Below the pieces are notes generated by a model. That model did no database searches, was not told the origin of the DNA, and was given only the letters and a program-made list of their open reading frames with translations. This document shows positions 36,977-45,070 of a stretch of DNA of 52,339 nt, piece after piece; position 1 is the stretch's first letter; every line of letters begins with the position of its first letter. Both the position numbers and the translations under genes were made by a program. This stretch comes from Gammaproteobacteria bacterium (lineage in GTDB: Bacteria; Pseudomonadota; Gammaproteobacteria; GRL18), in assembly GCA_026994225.1 (NCBI GenBank), contig JALWRI010000095.1:1-52339 (forward strand). Direction: 5' to 3'.

Positions 36977-36985
36977 TGATATAAT
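36977..36985 (+). promoter_or_regulatory. Extended -10 promoter candidate for the FimV-like gene
   Basis: TGATATAAT fits TGnTATAAT. The -35 region is weak (TTTAGT). It lies about 108 bp before the ATG at 37093. Several other AT-rich boxes are nearby, so this is tentative. Confidence 0.35.
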
Positions 36986-37092
36986 ATCAAGCGTGGCAGA
37001 TTGTTAGGGAACGTTCTATAATGCAATGCTAGTATTTTCTAATAGATAGAATAATAAAGTCATAATATGCTTTTGTTTTGAGATATAAAATT

Positions 37093-38634
37093 ATGTATAA
37101 AATATTAATAACATTGTTTCTTTGTTGGTTTTCTTTTTCTGCTATGGCAATTGATAGCGGCAGAGTAACGGTATATTCCGTTCCAGATGAGCCGCTGGTT
37201 GCTGAAATTGATATTCTTTCTGTGATACCTAAAGGTTCAGGTTCTTTAGTCGTTAAGCTGGCATCAAGAGATGATTTTGCAAAAGAAAATTTAGCTTACC
37301 CTGATGTGTTAGATGCGTTAGATTTTAGTTTTGCCCGTAATGAGGAAACGGGGGAGGTTTATATTAAAGTAAGTAGCATGATGACAGTACATCAAGCAAA
37401 CTTACCCTTTATTATTGAAGCAAGTTGGGGTTCTGGACGTTTATTACGTCGTTATAATGCCGTCATTGATCCTAATCAAGTATTACAAACGATACAAACA
37501 GAAAATAATAGCCATATTGCCATACCCAACACGCAAACTCAGCATATTACTAATATGCAAGCTCAGCCAGCAGAAGAAAGACGACCAGTAGTAAAACCAG
37601 AGCCTATTACCCCCAAAATGCTACCTAAAGAAGAAAAATCAGGCATTAGTTTGATGACAATAGGGCCTATCTTGATAATTATTATTATTGGTGTATTTTT
37701 GTTACGTCTACGAGGTAAAAAGACACAAAATGATGAATTGGATGAAGATCAACAAGCAACGGATAATATCCCTTTTGTCATGCAAGAACAAGATAATGTC
37801 CCAACAGAAATAGTTGATCAGGAACAAGTTAAAGACAGTTATCATGCAGAACATCATTTAGATGAAACGGTATTACAAGAAGAAGAAGAGGATTTCTTTT
37901 CACATATTAATGAACTTATTTTACTTGGGGCGCATGATGAAGCAGAACAACTGCTCGAAGAAGCCTTGAATACAAGAGGAGAAGATCAGGAAGTAAAACA
38001 ACGATTGCAAAAAATTTGCCTGGAATTATTGGATATTTATTATGAAGATCAAAATGATGTGGCTTTTTTACGTCAAGCACAAAAATTATCTTATTTAGTA
38101 GAAAAAGACGATCCAATATGGCAAAAAGTGCTAGAGTGGGGGACAGAATTATGTCCTGCCCATGCTTTATTTAAAGAGCAGTTTAAAAAAGAGTTGTTGG
38201 AAGAAACACAACAATATGAAGATAGCGTATCCGATACGACGGTAGATGTGAAGAAATCTGAGTTAAATTTGGAAAAATTTATTAATCAAGTTGAAAATAA
38301 TCGCACGGCGGTAGAGAAAATTTTACCTAAAGATGGGGTGAAAGGGAAAAAAGAGGAAGATGATAATAAAGCAGCAATGCCAGATACTGATGTGGATAGA
38401 GAAGTAGAGGTATCAAAAATACAGGTAGATATAGCAAAAGAAGAGGATAAGACAAATAACGATATGTTGGTTGTCGAAAATGAAGAAGAAGTAGAGACTA
38501 AACTAGAATTGGCAAAAGCCTATTTAGAGATGGAAGATATAGACTCAGCGGGTAAAATTTTACAAGAAGTAGCTAAAGAGGGCAATACAGCACAACGTAT
38601 TGAAGCGCAAGCATTATTGGATGAAATAAGTTAG
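37093..38634 (+). CDS. FimV/HubP-like polar hub protein, short form
   Basis: 513 residues from the ATG at 37093 (MYKILITLF); an in-frame TTG at 37078 is less likely. Signal peptide about 1-19. The N-terminal domain (about 20-125) fits FimV: DEPLVAEIDIL, KLASRDDFAKE, FIIEASWGSGRLLRRY and a closing DPNQ. Then a Pro/Gln linker, one membrane segment (about 190-212), a very acidic cytoplasmic part with TPR-like helices (about 260-370), and the FimV C-terminal pattern ELAKAYLEMEDIDSAGKILQEV. FimV and HubP organise poles, type IV pili and flagella. I see no LysM domain in the linker, which typical members carry to bind peptidoglycan. Confidence 0.8.
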   Translation: MYKILITLFLCWFSFSAMAIDSGRVTVYSVPDEPLVAEIDILSVIPKGSGSLVVKLASRDDFAKENLAYPDVLDALDFSFARNEETGEVYIKVSSMMTVHQANLPFIIEASWGSGRLLRRYNAVIDPNQVLQTIQTENNSHIAIPNTQTQHITNMQAQPAEERRPVVKPEPITPKMLPKEEKSGISLMTIGPILIIIIIGVFLLRLRGKKTQNDELDEDQQATDNIPFVMQEQDNVPTEIVDQEQVKDSYHAEHHLDETVLQEEEEDFFSHINELILLGAHDEAEQLLEEALNTRGEDQEVKQRLQKICLELLDIYYEDQNDVAFLRQAQKLSYLVEKDDPIWQKVLEWGTELCPAHALFKEQFKKELLEETQQYEDSVSDTTVDVKKSELNLEKFINQVENNRTAVEKILPKDGVKGKKEEDDNKAAMPDTDVDREVEVSKIQVDIAKEEDKTNNDMLVVENEEEVETKLELAKAYLEMEDIDSAGKILQEVAKEGNTAQRIEAQALLDEIS

Positions 38635-38658
38635 AAATATATTGAGCTAACGGGTTTA

Positions 38659-39222
38659 TCATTTCTTTTGGGATAGATGCAGTTGTTTTTTTAGCATTTT
38701 AATTCCTGCCCAAAAATAGAGAATAATACTTACAATAGCGGTAAAAGCAATAGCATATTCAAGGCTATCAAAGAGAAGAGGAGGTAAATGTAAAAAAGCA
38801 AGAGAAAGAATAACCAGCCATACTAGCAACATCTGTAAAAAGGTATTGAATTTACTAATAAGATTAGGCTTCATGGCGTAACGTCCGAATAGTAGATGAT
38901 AGCTTCCTGCACCGGCAATAATAATTAAATCTCGGGACAAGGCGAGAATAACGAGCCACCAAGCAATATGATCTTGCCAGCCTAGTAAAATAAAACAAAT
39001 TACCATGAGTAGTTTGTCTGCAATCGGGTCTAACACAGATCCTAGCCAGCTTTTCCATGAAAAGTAGCGAGCAAGGAAACCATCCAAAGCATCAGAAAGG
39101 GCAGCGATCATAAACAGCCCAAGAGCAAGTTTATATGCATTATGTAAAAGAGCCCAGACAATAGGAATAATTAGAATTATACGTATAATGGTAATAATAT
39201 TGGGAATATAATGCAGCTTCAT
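38659..39222 (-). CDS. pgsA: CDP-diacylglycerol--glycerol-3-phosphate 3-phosphatidyltransferase-like protein
   Basis: 187 residues, about five membrane segments. The full CDP-alcohol phosphotransferase motif is present: D-x2-DG-x2-AR-x8-G-x3-D-x3-D, running from DALDG to DPIAD. PgsA makes phosphatidylglycerol phosphate. Because several bacteria carry a second family member next to the DUF2066 gene near purM, this could be a paralogue rather than the main PgsA. It overlaps the DUF2066 gene by 4 nt, so translation is coupled. Confidence 0.8.
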   Translation of the reverse strand: MKLHYIPNIITIIRIILIIPIVWALLHNAYKLALGLFMIAALSDALDGFLARYFSWKSWLGSVLDPIADKLLMVICFILLGWQDHIAWWLVILALSRDLIIIAGAGSYHLLFGRYAMKPNLISKFNTFLQMLLVWLVILSLAFLHLPPLLFDSLEYAIAFTAIVSIILYFWAGIKMLKKQLHLSQKK

Positions 39223-40454
39223 TGTAAAAATTGGTAACTTAAGTCAGGCGTTAATATAACCGTATTTTTAGCTTCTTTATCAGGCTTATCTACGGATATT
39301 TTTTGACAATTTTCGCATTCACCAGCGACAACATGCACTAATTTTTCATCATTATCGCTTTGATAATCCTGTGTCAAAATGGCAGCATTAATAGGGGTTA
39401 ATAGATGACCTAAAGCGACAGCTTGTGCAACATTTTTGATAGTGCCTTGATAACTAATATCAAAATAGGCATTTTCTGCTGAGACATGCCGTATATACAC
39501 TTTTTTTATAGGGGGTAATTTTTGTAAATATTGCAAGGCTTTTTGATAATCTTGAAATTGTTTAATGCCATGTATGGCAAGTAATAAATGTTGAGCCTGA
39601 CCGGAGTAAAAATGGACAAATTGCGCAGCAAATTTATCGGCTAATTGGTTAATGGCATCATTAATCAGCATTTTTTGTGAGTGATGCTGTGCTTGCCAGT
39701 AACTACTTTGACCATTAAAGTAGAGCGTCCAGTTTACTTGCCATTGTGTTTGGCTGCTTGTTTGTACTCGACCAATTAAAATAGCTTGGGTTTGATAACG
39801 TTTAGAAGCCTGTTGCAAGGTTTGTTCAAATCCTTTCCAGATATTTTGTAAACGAATATTGGCTTGATCTTGTAAATCCCAAAAAGGTAAATGTACTGGA
39901 ATACCTCGTTGATAACTGATTTGCTGTAACGCATGGAGATAGTGTTCTTGTTCTGGGCTAGTGGTTTGTTGGGTTAATAGTTCATATCCTGTCTCTGTTG
40001 GTTTTATCAACCATAATAAGGTGCTAGGACGTAAATTAGACCAAGTGGCAATTTTATGTTGTTGTAATAGATGTTTTACTCCTAAGGCATTAAATTTTAT
40101 CCACAAAAAATGCTGTATTGCAGGAATTTCTTGGGATACGCTATCGGGCTTATTTTCCATAGTAGCAGGGGAAGGTGCAACAGGCACATTCTCAAAGCGA
40201 TATTGTTGTACTAATTTTTCTGCTTGTGAGTGTAATTGAGGATAAGAAGGGTGTTGATAAATAGTTCTATTTCCGGTAACTTTAATTAAAACCTGCGTAA
40301 ATGCTTCTTTCGTTGCACGTTGTTGTGCTAATTTATCGGTATTGGCAAGAGGTATTTTTGCTTCAAATAAGTGTAGCACTTCTTCTGCATACAGAGTGGT
40401 TGTGAAAAATAACAATAAAAAGAAGAAGCTAAAATATCGCATTATCCATAGCAT
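39219..40454 (-). CDS. Exported DUF2066 family protein
   Basis: 411 residues from the ATG at 40454, chosen because AGGA lies 9 nt upstream and the residues MLWIMRYFSFFFLLLFF give a proper signal peptide ending near LYA-EEV. The longer frame from 40529 would put 25 polar residues in front and starts inside a probable transposon end. The family is recognised by the opening EAKIPLANTDKLAQQRA, a TGNRTIYQHPSY segment and a periplasmic C-terminal half. The function is unknown. It is conserved near purM in gammaproteobacteria and is thought to be an envelope protein. Confidence 0.83.
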   Translation of the reverse strand: MLWIMRYFSFFFLLLFFTTTLYAEEVLHLFEAKIPLANTDKLAQQRATKEAFTQVLIKVTGNRTIYQHPSYPQLHSQAEKLVQQYRFENVPVAPSPATMENKPDSVSQEIPAIQHFLWIKFNALGVKHLLQQHKIATWSNLRPSTLLWLIKPTETGYELLTQQTTSPEQEHYLHALQQISYQRGIPVHLPFWDLQDQANIRLQNIWKGFEQTLQQASKRYQTQAILIGRVQTSSQTQWQVNWTLYFNGQSSYWQAQHHSQKMLINDAINQLADKFAAQFVHFYSGQAQHLLLAIHGIKQFQDYQKALQYLQKLPPIKKVYIRHVSAENAYFDISYQGTIKNVAQAVALGHLLTPINAAILTQDYQSDNDEKLVHVVAGECENCQKISVDKPDKEAKNTVILTPDLSYQFLQ

Positions 40455-40520
40455 ATAGGGTTTCCTGTAAAGTTTATCTAAAGCAATAATGTATAGAGGG
40501 TATTCAGACGGTTTCTGTAT

Positions 40521-40560
40521 GCTTGACATCCTTCCTCAACCAAAGTGGGGAGATTGTTGT
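40521..40560. mobile_element. Possible relic of an IS200/IS605-type element end
   Basis: GCTTGACATCCTTCC is close to the GCTTGACATCCTCCCC found at the right end of many TnpB elements. It is followed by an imperfect CAACC/TGGGG stem. No transposase gene adjoins it. The call rests on this short likeness only. Confidence 0.35.
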
Positions 40561-40854
40561 TATAAGGCAAACACTCATAAGTTTTTAACTTTTGGTACAT
40601 TGCTCAAGGAGGAATGTATCCGGTTTTTGCACAAATAAATCCCCTTTGCTGGGAATTATTAAGTAACGTATGCTATTTTATTCTGACTGTTTTTACCTCC
40701 ACAGACTAAAAATCCTGTATGATCTATGGTATAGCAGAAATTGTAACATGACAAAAAGAAAAAGCAATGCCAGTTATCTTGAACTTAAAGGACAGTGTTT
40801 TGCCCTTTTTTTGTTTAAAAATTGGCGGTGGGTAGAAATTTAAACATTTTTTAC

Positions 40855-40883
40855 TCGAAAAACAGCTAACTGATGCGTATAAT
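40855..40883 (+). promoter_or_regulatory. Candidate sigma-70 promoter for purM
   Basis: TCGAAA, 17 bp, then a perfect TATAAT. It leaves a leader of about 105 nt before the GTG start of purM. Confidence 0.45.
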
Positions 40884-40992
40884 GGTGATCCGCTTGCATT
40901 TAGCTTATTTTTTGTTTAATGCTACGGATATTTTCAATACTTTTTATGGTGTCAAAATAATAGTCTTAGTTTGATAACGAGGAATAATATCG

Positions 40993-42048
40993 GTGTCAGA
41001 AAAAAATAATCGTTCAGAAGCATCTTTTAGTTATGCCGATGCTGGCGTTGACATAAACGCAGGCAATACCCTGGTTGAGAGAATTAAACCCTACGCTGCA
41101 AAAACAGCCAGGGAAGAGGTTCTTAATGGTTTGGGTGGTTTTGGAGCAATGTTTGAATTACCCTTGGAACGTTATAAAAAACCGGTATTAGTGTCAAGCA
41201 CTGATGGGGTTGGTACTAAATTAAAATTAGCGACGCAAACAAAGCGGTATGATACCATAGGCATTGATTTAGTGGCAATGTGCGTCAATGATTTAATTGT
41301 ACAAGGTGCTGAACCGCTATTTTTTCTTGATTATTATGCAACGGGTAAATTACATATTGATCAAGCAAGTGCAGTAATTAAAGGTATTGCTGATGGATGT
41401 CAGTTGGCAGGCTGTGCTTTAATTGGTGGTGAAAGTGCAGAAATGCCTGGCATGTATCATGGTGGGGATTATGATTTAGCGGGTTTTAGTGTCGGTATTG
41501 TAGAAAAGGATCGTATTATTACCAGTGATAAAGTGTGTGAAGGGGATGTATTGCTGGGGTTAGCTTCGAGTGGTCCTCACTCGAATGGGTATTCATTAAT
41601 TCGTAAAATATTGGAACATCATCGTATTGATTTATCTGAATCATTAACAGATACGACCCTGGCTGAGGCCTTGCTAGCGCCTACCCGTATTTATGTAAAG
41701 AGTTTATTACAACTGATTGAACAGGTGGATGTACATGCTTTAGCACATATTACAGGTGGCGGATTATTGGAAAATATTCCACGTGTTTTACCTGAATATA
41801 GTTGTGCCAAATTAGATAGCCAATGCTGGCAACAACCAGAAATATTTGCCTGGTTACAACAACAAGGAAATATCAGTAGCTATGAAATGTATCGTACCTT
41901 TAATTGTGGGATTGGAATGGTGATTGCCATTGCAGCAGATCAGGCGCAAACAGCTTGCCAGATTTTACAAGATAATGGAGAAAATGTAGCAGTTATTGGA
42001 TATATTACGCATTCAGATAAACCTTCTGTAGAGGTAAATATTGTTTAA
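40993..42048 (+). CDS. purM: Phosphoribosylformylglycinamidine cyclo-ligase PurM
   Basis: 351 residues, GTG start with GAGGA upstream. AIR synthase of the PurM/PurL ATP-binding fold: SYADAGVDI at the start, [10 protein letters not shown] near residue 76, [13 protein letters not shown] near 96, and [13 protein letters not shown] in the C-terminal domain. It makes aminoimidazole ribonucleotide, the fifth step of purine synthesis. The length is normal. It overlaps purN by 8 nt or nearly abuts it, depending on the purN start, so the two are co-expressed. Confidence 0.97.
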   Translation: MSEKNNRSEASFSYADAGVDINAGNTLVERIKPYAAKTAREEVLNGLGGFGAMFELPLERYKKPVLVSSTDGVGTKLKLATQTKRYDTIGIDLVAMCVNDLIVQGAEPLFFLDYYATGKLHIDQASAVIKGIADGCQLAGCALIGGESAEMPGMYHGGDYDLAGFSVGIVEKDRIITSDKVCEGDVLLGLASSGPHSNGYSLIRKILEHHRIDLSESLTDTTLAEALLAPTRIYVKSLLQLIEQVDVHALAHITGGGLLENIPRVLPEYSCAKLDSQCWQQPEIFAWLQQQGNISSYEMYRTFNCGIGMVIAIAADQAQTACQILQDNGENVAVIGYITHSDKPSVEVNIV

Positions 42049-42649
42049 TATGGGTACGCAAGCATTTCCTGTTGTGGTGTTGATTTCTGGAAATGGAAGT
42101 AATTTACAGGCCATTATTGATTATATCAAGGATAAGCAACTCAATATTAATATTTGTGCAGTGATTTCTAATAAAGACACAGCATATGGTTTAGAAAGAG
42201 CTAAACAAGCTCATATTCCTACTCAGGTAATACGTCATACGGATTACTGTGATCGGGATCACTTTGATGCAGCATTACAGGCAAGTATCGAACAATATCA
42301 ACCAAAATTGGTAGTATTAGCAGGATTTATGCGAATCTTAACAGATAAGTTTGTACGTCATTTCCAATCTCGTTTAATTAATATACACCCCTCATTGTTA
42401 CCTAAATATCGGGGTTTGGATACCCATCAACGGGTTTTAGATGCAAAAGAAACAGAACATGGGGTGAGTATACATTTAGTGACGCTTGAATTAGATAGTG
42501 GCCCTATTATTGCTCAAAAGAAAATAGCGGTTACCTCCAGGGATACAGCTAAAACTTTGGAACAACGTATTCATATAGAGGAATATCAGTTATATCCGGC
42601 AGTGATTGAACAAATCGCTAAAGGTGCTATTGATTTGACAAAATTATAG
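42041..42649 (+). CDS. purN: Phosphoribosylglycinamide formyltransferase PurN
   Basis: 202 residues from a TTG at 42041 that has GAGG 6 nt upstream and overlaps purM by 8 nt. An ATG three codons later (42050) is also possible but lies 15 nt from that site. Formyltransferase motifs: [21 protein letters not shown], and the catalytic region [20 protein letters not shown] with asparagine and histidine. An aspartate in [10 protein letters not shown] completes the site. It transfers a formyl group from 10-formyl-THF in purine synthesis. The gene ends at the base next to the dcd stop. Confidence 0.95.
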   Translation: MFNMGTQAFPVVVLISGNGSNLQAIIDYIKDKQLNINICAVISNKDTAYGLERAKQAHIPTQVIRHTDYCDRDHFDAALQASIEQYQPKLVVLAGFMRILTDKFVRHFQSRLINIHPSLLPKYRGLDTHQRVLDAKETEHGVSIHLVTLELDSGPIIAQKKIAVTSRDTAKTLEQRIHIEEYQLYPAVIEQIAKGAIDLTKL

Positions 42650-43231
42650 TTATTCTTCGTTAATCTTACTTGCCTGAGCATGATTTTGCTTGTGGTACTT
42701 AGCATTTTTACGACGATAATAGGGGCGAATAGCGGTATCTGACATTAATTCAAAGTTAATGGCACAAATAATCATATTAGGGCGTAATGCAAGAGGAATT
42801 TTTCCAGCATTAAAAACCTCCAAAACAATGATACCACTCCAACCTGGATCAATACGGTGAGCGGTAACATGTACCATTAGTCCTAAGCGAGCAAGGGATG
42901 AGCGCCCATCTAACCAGGCAACGATATTATCTGGTAGGGTGATTGATTCTAACGTAACTGCCAGTGCAAGTTCTCCGGGATGTAAAAAAAAAGCATTATC
43001 CGCTTTTAAAATGATTTCTTTACTCATAATAGAGTGTAAGGCTTTAGATACTTGTTCACGAGGGCCACTTAAATCAATATAAGGTGCTTTATGATCACGA
43101 AATACCCGAAAACTATTACCCAGATGTAAATCAACACTCACACCTGATATGGCACTGGATGCAGGACGAGGAGATATTTGGATAATTTCTTTTTCCAGGT
43201 AAGTTTCTATATCTTTATCACAAAGGCGCAT
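42650..43231 (-). CDS. dcd: dCTP deaminase
   Basis: 193 residues, the same length as E. coli Dcd and matching it along the whole length: start [26 protein letters not shown], the catalytic [26 protein letters not shown] with the key glutamate in VLEVFNAGK. It converts dCTP to dUTP as the main source of dTMP precursors. It converges on purN with no intergenic base. An AT-rich 185-bp gap precedes it on the other side, where I see no clear element. Confidence 0.97.
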   Translation of the reverse strand: MRLCDKDIETYLEKEIIQISPRPASSAISGVSVDLHLGNSFRVFRDHKAPYIDLSGPREQVSKALHSIMSKEIILKADNAFFLHPGELALAVTLESITLPDNIVAWLDGRSSLARLGLMVHVTAHRIDPGWSGIIVLEVFNAGKIPLALRPNMIICAINFELMSDTAIRPYYRRKNAKYHKQNHAQASKINEE

Positions 43232-43416
43232 ATTAAGAATGAAGATTCTATTTAGATGTAAGTTAAGTTTAACACAGTGTATAGACTGTTATTTTCAATA
43301 CTGAATGATTATACTATTACTTGGAATATAGGCAACAAAATATCAGACTATACGGCTGTTTTTATTATTTACCTATATAATTATCATGCAGGGAACGATA
43401 TCGTGGGTGGGTTAAG

Positions 43417-44289
43417 ATGTCTGTAAATATAAGCATTATTCTTATTCTTCTTAGTGTAATATTTTTATCCATACTGTTTTTATGGCGTATGGGGAAAGTG
43501 TTATCTGCTCCTGCTCCATCTGCTGTAGGGGCGGCTCCAGATTATTTACCTATTGAAAAAGTGTTACTTACCGGTAAGCGGGGTAATCAGTTATCGGCCT
43601 GGTTTATTCCGGGAAAGCCAGATAAAGGAGGAATATTATTATTGCATGGTGTACGTTCAAATAGGCGAGTGATGCTAGATCGGGCAGAGTTTCTCTATAA
43701 TGCAGGTTATTCCATTTTGATTTTTGATTTTCAAGCGCATGGGGAAAGCACTGGAAAGCATATCACTTTTGGCTATTTGGAATCAGAAGATGTAGATATT
43801 GCTTTTGAATATTTGCAACAGTGTATAAAACAACGACCTATTGGGTTGTTAGGTGTCTCTCTAGGAGGTGCATCGATTGTATTAAGTAATGCAGTAGATA
43901 AGGCAAAAGCGGTGGTATTAGAAGCTACTTTTTCTTCTCTGAGAGAAGCCATTGCAAATCGTATCTCAATACGCTTGGGGCATTTGGGTAAATATTTTAC
44001 GCCATTATTACTCTGGCAGGTAAAGCCACGTTTAGGATTTAATCCTAAAATTTTATCTCCTATTAATAAAATTGATCAGATTAAAGCACCATTATTAATT
44101 ATAGGGGGTACAAAAGATATTCATACCCCTATTCAAGAAACCCAAAATTTATATGAAAAAGCCATAGAGCCTAAAGAATTTTGGGCGATTGATGGTGCAG
44201 AGCATGAAAATTTTCACGAATATCTAACAAAAGAGTATGAACAACGTATTTTGGATTTTTTTCAGTCACATTTAAAGGTAACTGAATAA
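43417..44289 (+). CDS. Membrane-anchored alpha/beta hydrolase
   Basis: 290 residues. One N-terminal membrane segment (about 5-22), then an alpha/beta hydrolase: oxyanion region LLHGVRSNRR, nucleophile elbow GVSLGG, acid in GGTKDIHTPI and histidine in DGAEHENFHEYL. It looks like the small serine esterase or peptidase group (BAAT/S9-like) often labelled as lysophospholipase-like. The substrate is unknown. The stop shares a base with the ATG of the next gene, which places it at the head of the run leading to the type I secretion genes. Confidence 0.8.
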   Translation: MSVNISIILILLSVIFLSILFLWRMGKVLSAPAPSAVGAAPDYLPIEKVLLTGKRGNQLSAWFIPGKPDKGGILLLHGVRSNRRVMLDRAEFLYNAGYSILIFDFQAHGESTGKHITFGYLESEDVDIAFEYLQQCIKQRPIGLLGVSLGGASIVLSNAVDKAKAVVLEATFSSLREAIANRISIRLGHLGKYFTPLLLWQVKPRLGFNPKILSPINKIDQIKAPLLIIGGTKDIHTPIQETQNLYEKAIEPKEFWAIDGAEHENFHEYLTKEYEQRILDFFQSHLKVTE

Positions 44290-44681
44290 TGGTAAAATCG
44301 ACTACACTACTATCTATTATTGAATCCCCTCGTCATCCCCATTTTTTAGCCTTGTATCATCGTTTGCATGTTCAAGAAGAAAGTGTTAATTCTGTCCGTA
44401 ATGCAAATAAGTACCTAAAGAAAAATAATCCCGATATTATTGTGGCAGAATTTTTTTATGGTTATAGCAATAACTACAGTGGTGTGCATATTAGTAATTT
44501 AGATGTATTATTAGTAACGGTACGAAAATATGCACCACATACCAAGATTATAGTATTAGTGGACAAATCAGAAGAACAGTATGTTGGGCAACTAAATAAT
44601 ATTTTTCCTCTCGCAGCAGTACAAGTATTGCCTATTACTGAAACGACGATGCAATCATTGTTAGAAGTATACATTAATTAG
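44289..44681 (+). CDS. Small protein, possible receiver-like fold
   Basis: 130 residues, start ATG overlapping the previous stop by one base. Alternating beta/alpha pattern with PDIIVAEFFYGYSN (about 48-61), a long helix, TKIIVLVDKSEE and AAVQVLPITETT near the end. The pattern resembles a response-regulator receiver with an acidic residue missing from the usual phosphorylation position (ADF-like AEF). The family is not recognised. It is soluble and probably cytoplasmic. Its stop codon falls inside a perfect AT-rich palindrome. Confidence 0.5.
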   Translation: MVKSTTLLSIIESPRHPHFLALYHRLHVQEESVNSVRNANKYLKKNNPDIIVAEFFYGYSNNYSGVHISNLDVLLVTVRKYAPHTKIIVLVDKSEEQYVGQLNNIFPLAAVQVLPITETTMQSLLEVYIN

Positions 44682-44709
44682 TATATAATATATTTATTAT
44701 ATACTAATT
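44676..44709. repeat. Perfect 15-bp palindrome overlapping a stop codon
   Basis: Arms AATTAGTATATAATA and complement, 4-bp spacer TATT. Nearly all A/T. It spans the stop of the receiver-like gene and lies about 70 bp before the DUF6447-type gene. It could be a regulator site or a weak RNA hairpin that separates the two halves of the run. Confidence 0.85.
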
Positions 44710-44777
44710 GTGGTGCTTATAAAGGGATGTTACAATTCACCTTCGTAATAATAAATAACAACAGGAGTATAAATATT

Positions 44778-45026
44778 ATGGCCGAAGAGCAAAAGACTGA
44801 AGCACCGCAACAAAAAGTAGTCATTGATAACGTAGAGTATAATGTAAGTGATTTATCACAAGCGGCGATTACTTATTTAAATCAATTAAAATTTATTGAA
44901 AAACGCTTGTTGGAAATTAATGCTGAAATAGCAAAATTAAATTCTGAAGCAGCGGTTAATCAAACGGCACAAGCAAGTTACGGATCAGCATTAAAAGAAG
45001 AATTAAGTAAAATTAATCCACAATAA
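44778..45026 (+). CDS. Small acidic DUF6447-like protein
   Basis: 82 residues from the ATG at 44778, with AGGAG 10 nt upstream. A longer frame from 44727 adds 17 residues with no ribosome site. Pattern: acidic start, VVIDNVEYNVSDLS, then a helix AITYLNQLKFIEKRLLEIN and a flexible end. This matches small DUF6447-type proteins. I recall some of these beside type I secretion genes. It is followed 44 nt later by the ABC transporter. The role is unknown; a regulator, chaperone or small secreted substrate are options. Confidence 0.65.
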   Translation: MAEEQKTEAPQQKVVIDNVEYNVSDLSQAAITYLNQLKFIEKRLLEINAEIAKLNSEAAVNQTAQASYGSALKEELSKINPQ

Positions 45027-45070
45027 GCACTTTTTTATTTCACACTACCATAGCAAATAGCAGAATCATT

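Larger units (their letters stand above)
40455..40992. other. Intergenic region between DUF2066 gene and purM
   Basis: 538 bp between divergent genes. It holds a possible IS200/IS605 end (40521-40560), a weak terminator-like hairpin (stem AAAGGACA/TGCCCTTT, one mismatch, then T-run, 40787-40812), and a promoter candidate facing purM (40855-40883). A 31-codon frame from 40748 lacks a ribosome site and is not called. I see no PurR-type palindrome. Confidence 0.5.

Noticed and set aside
40748-40843. 31-codon frame MTKRKSNASYLELKG before purM
   Set aside because: No ribosome site, overlaps a terminator-like hairpin and resembles no known protein.
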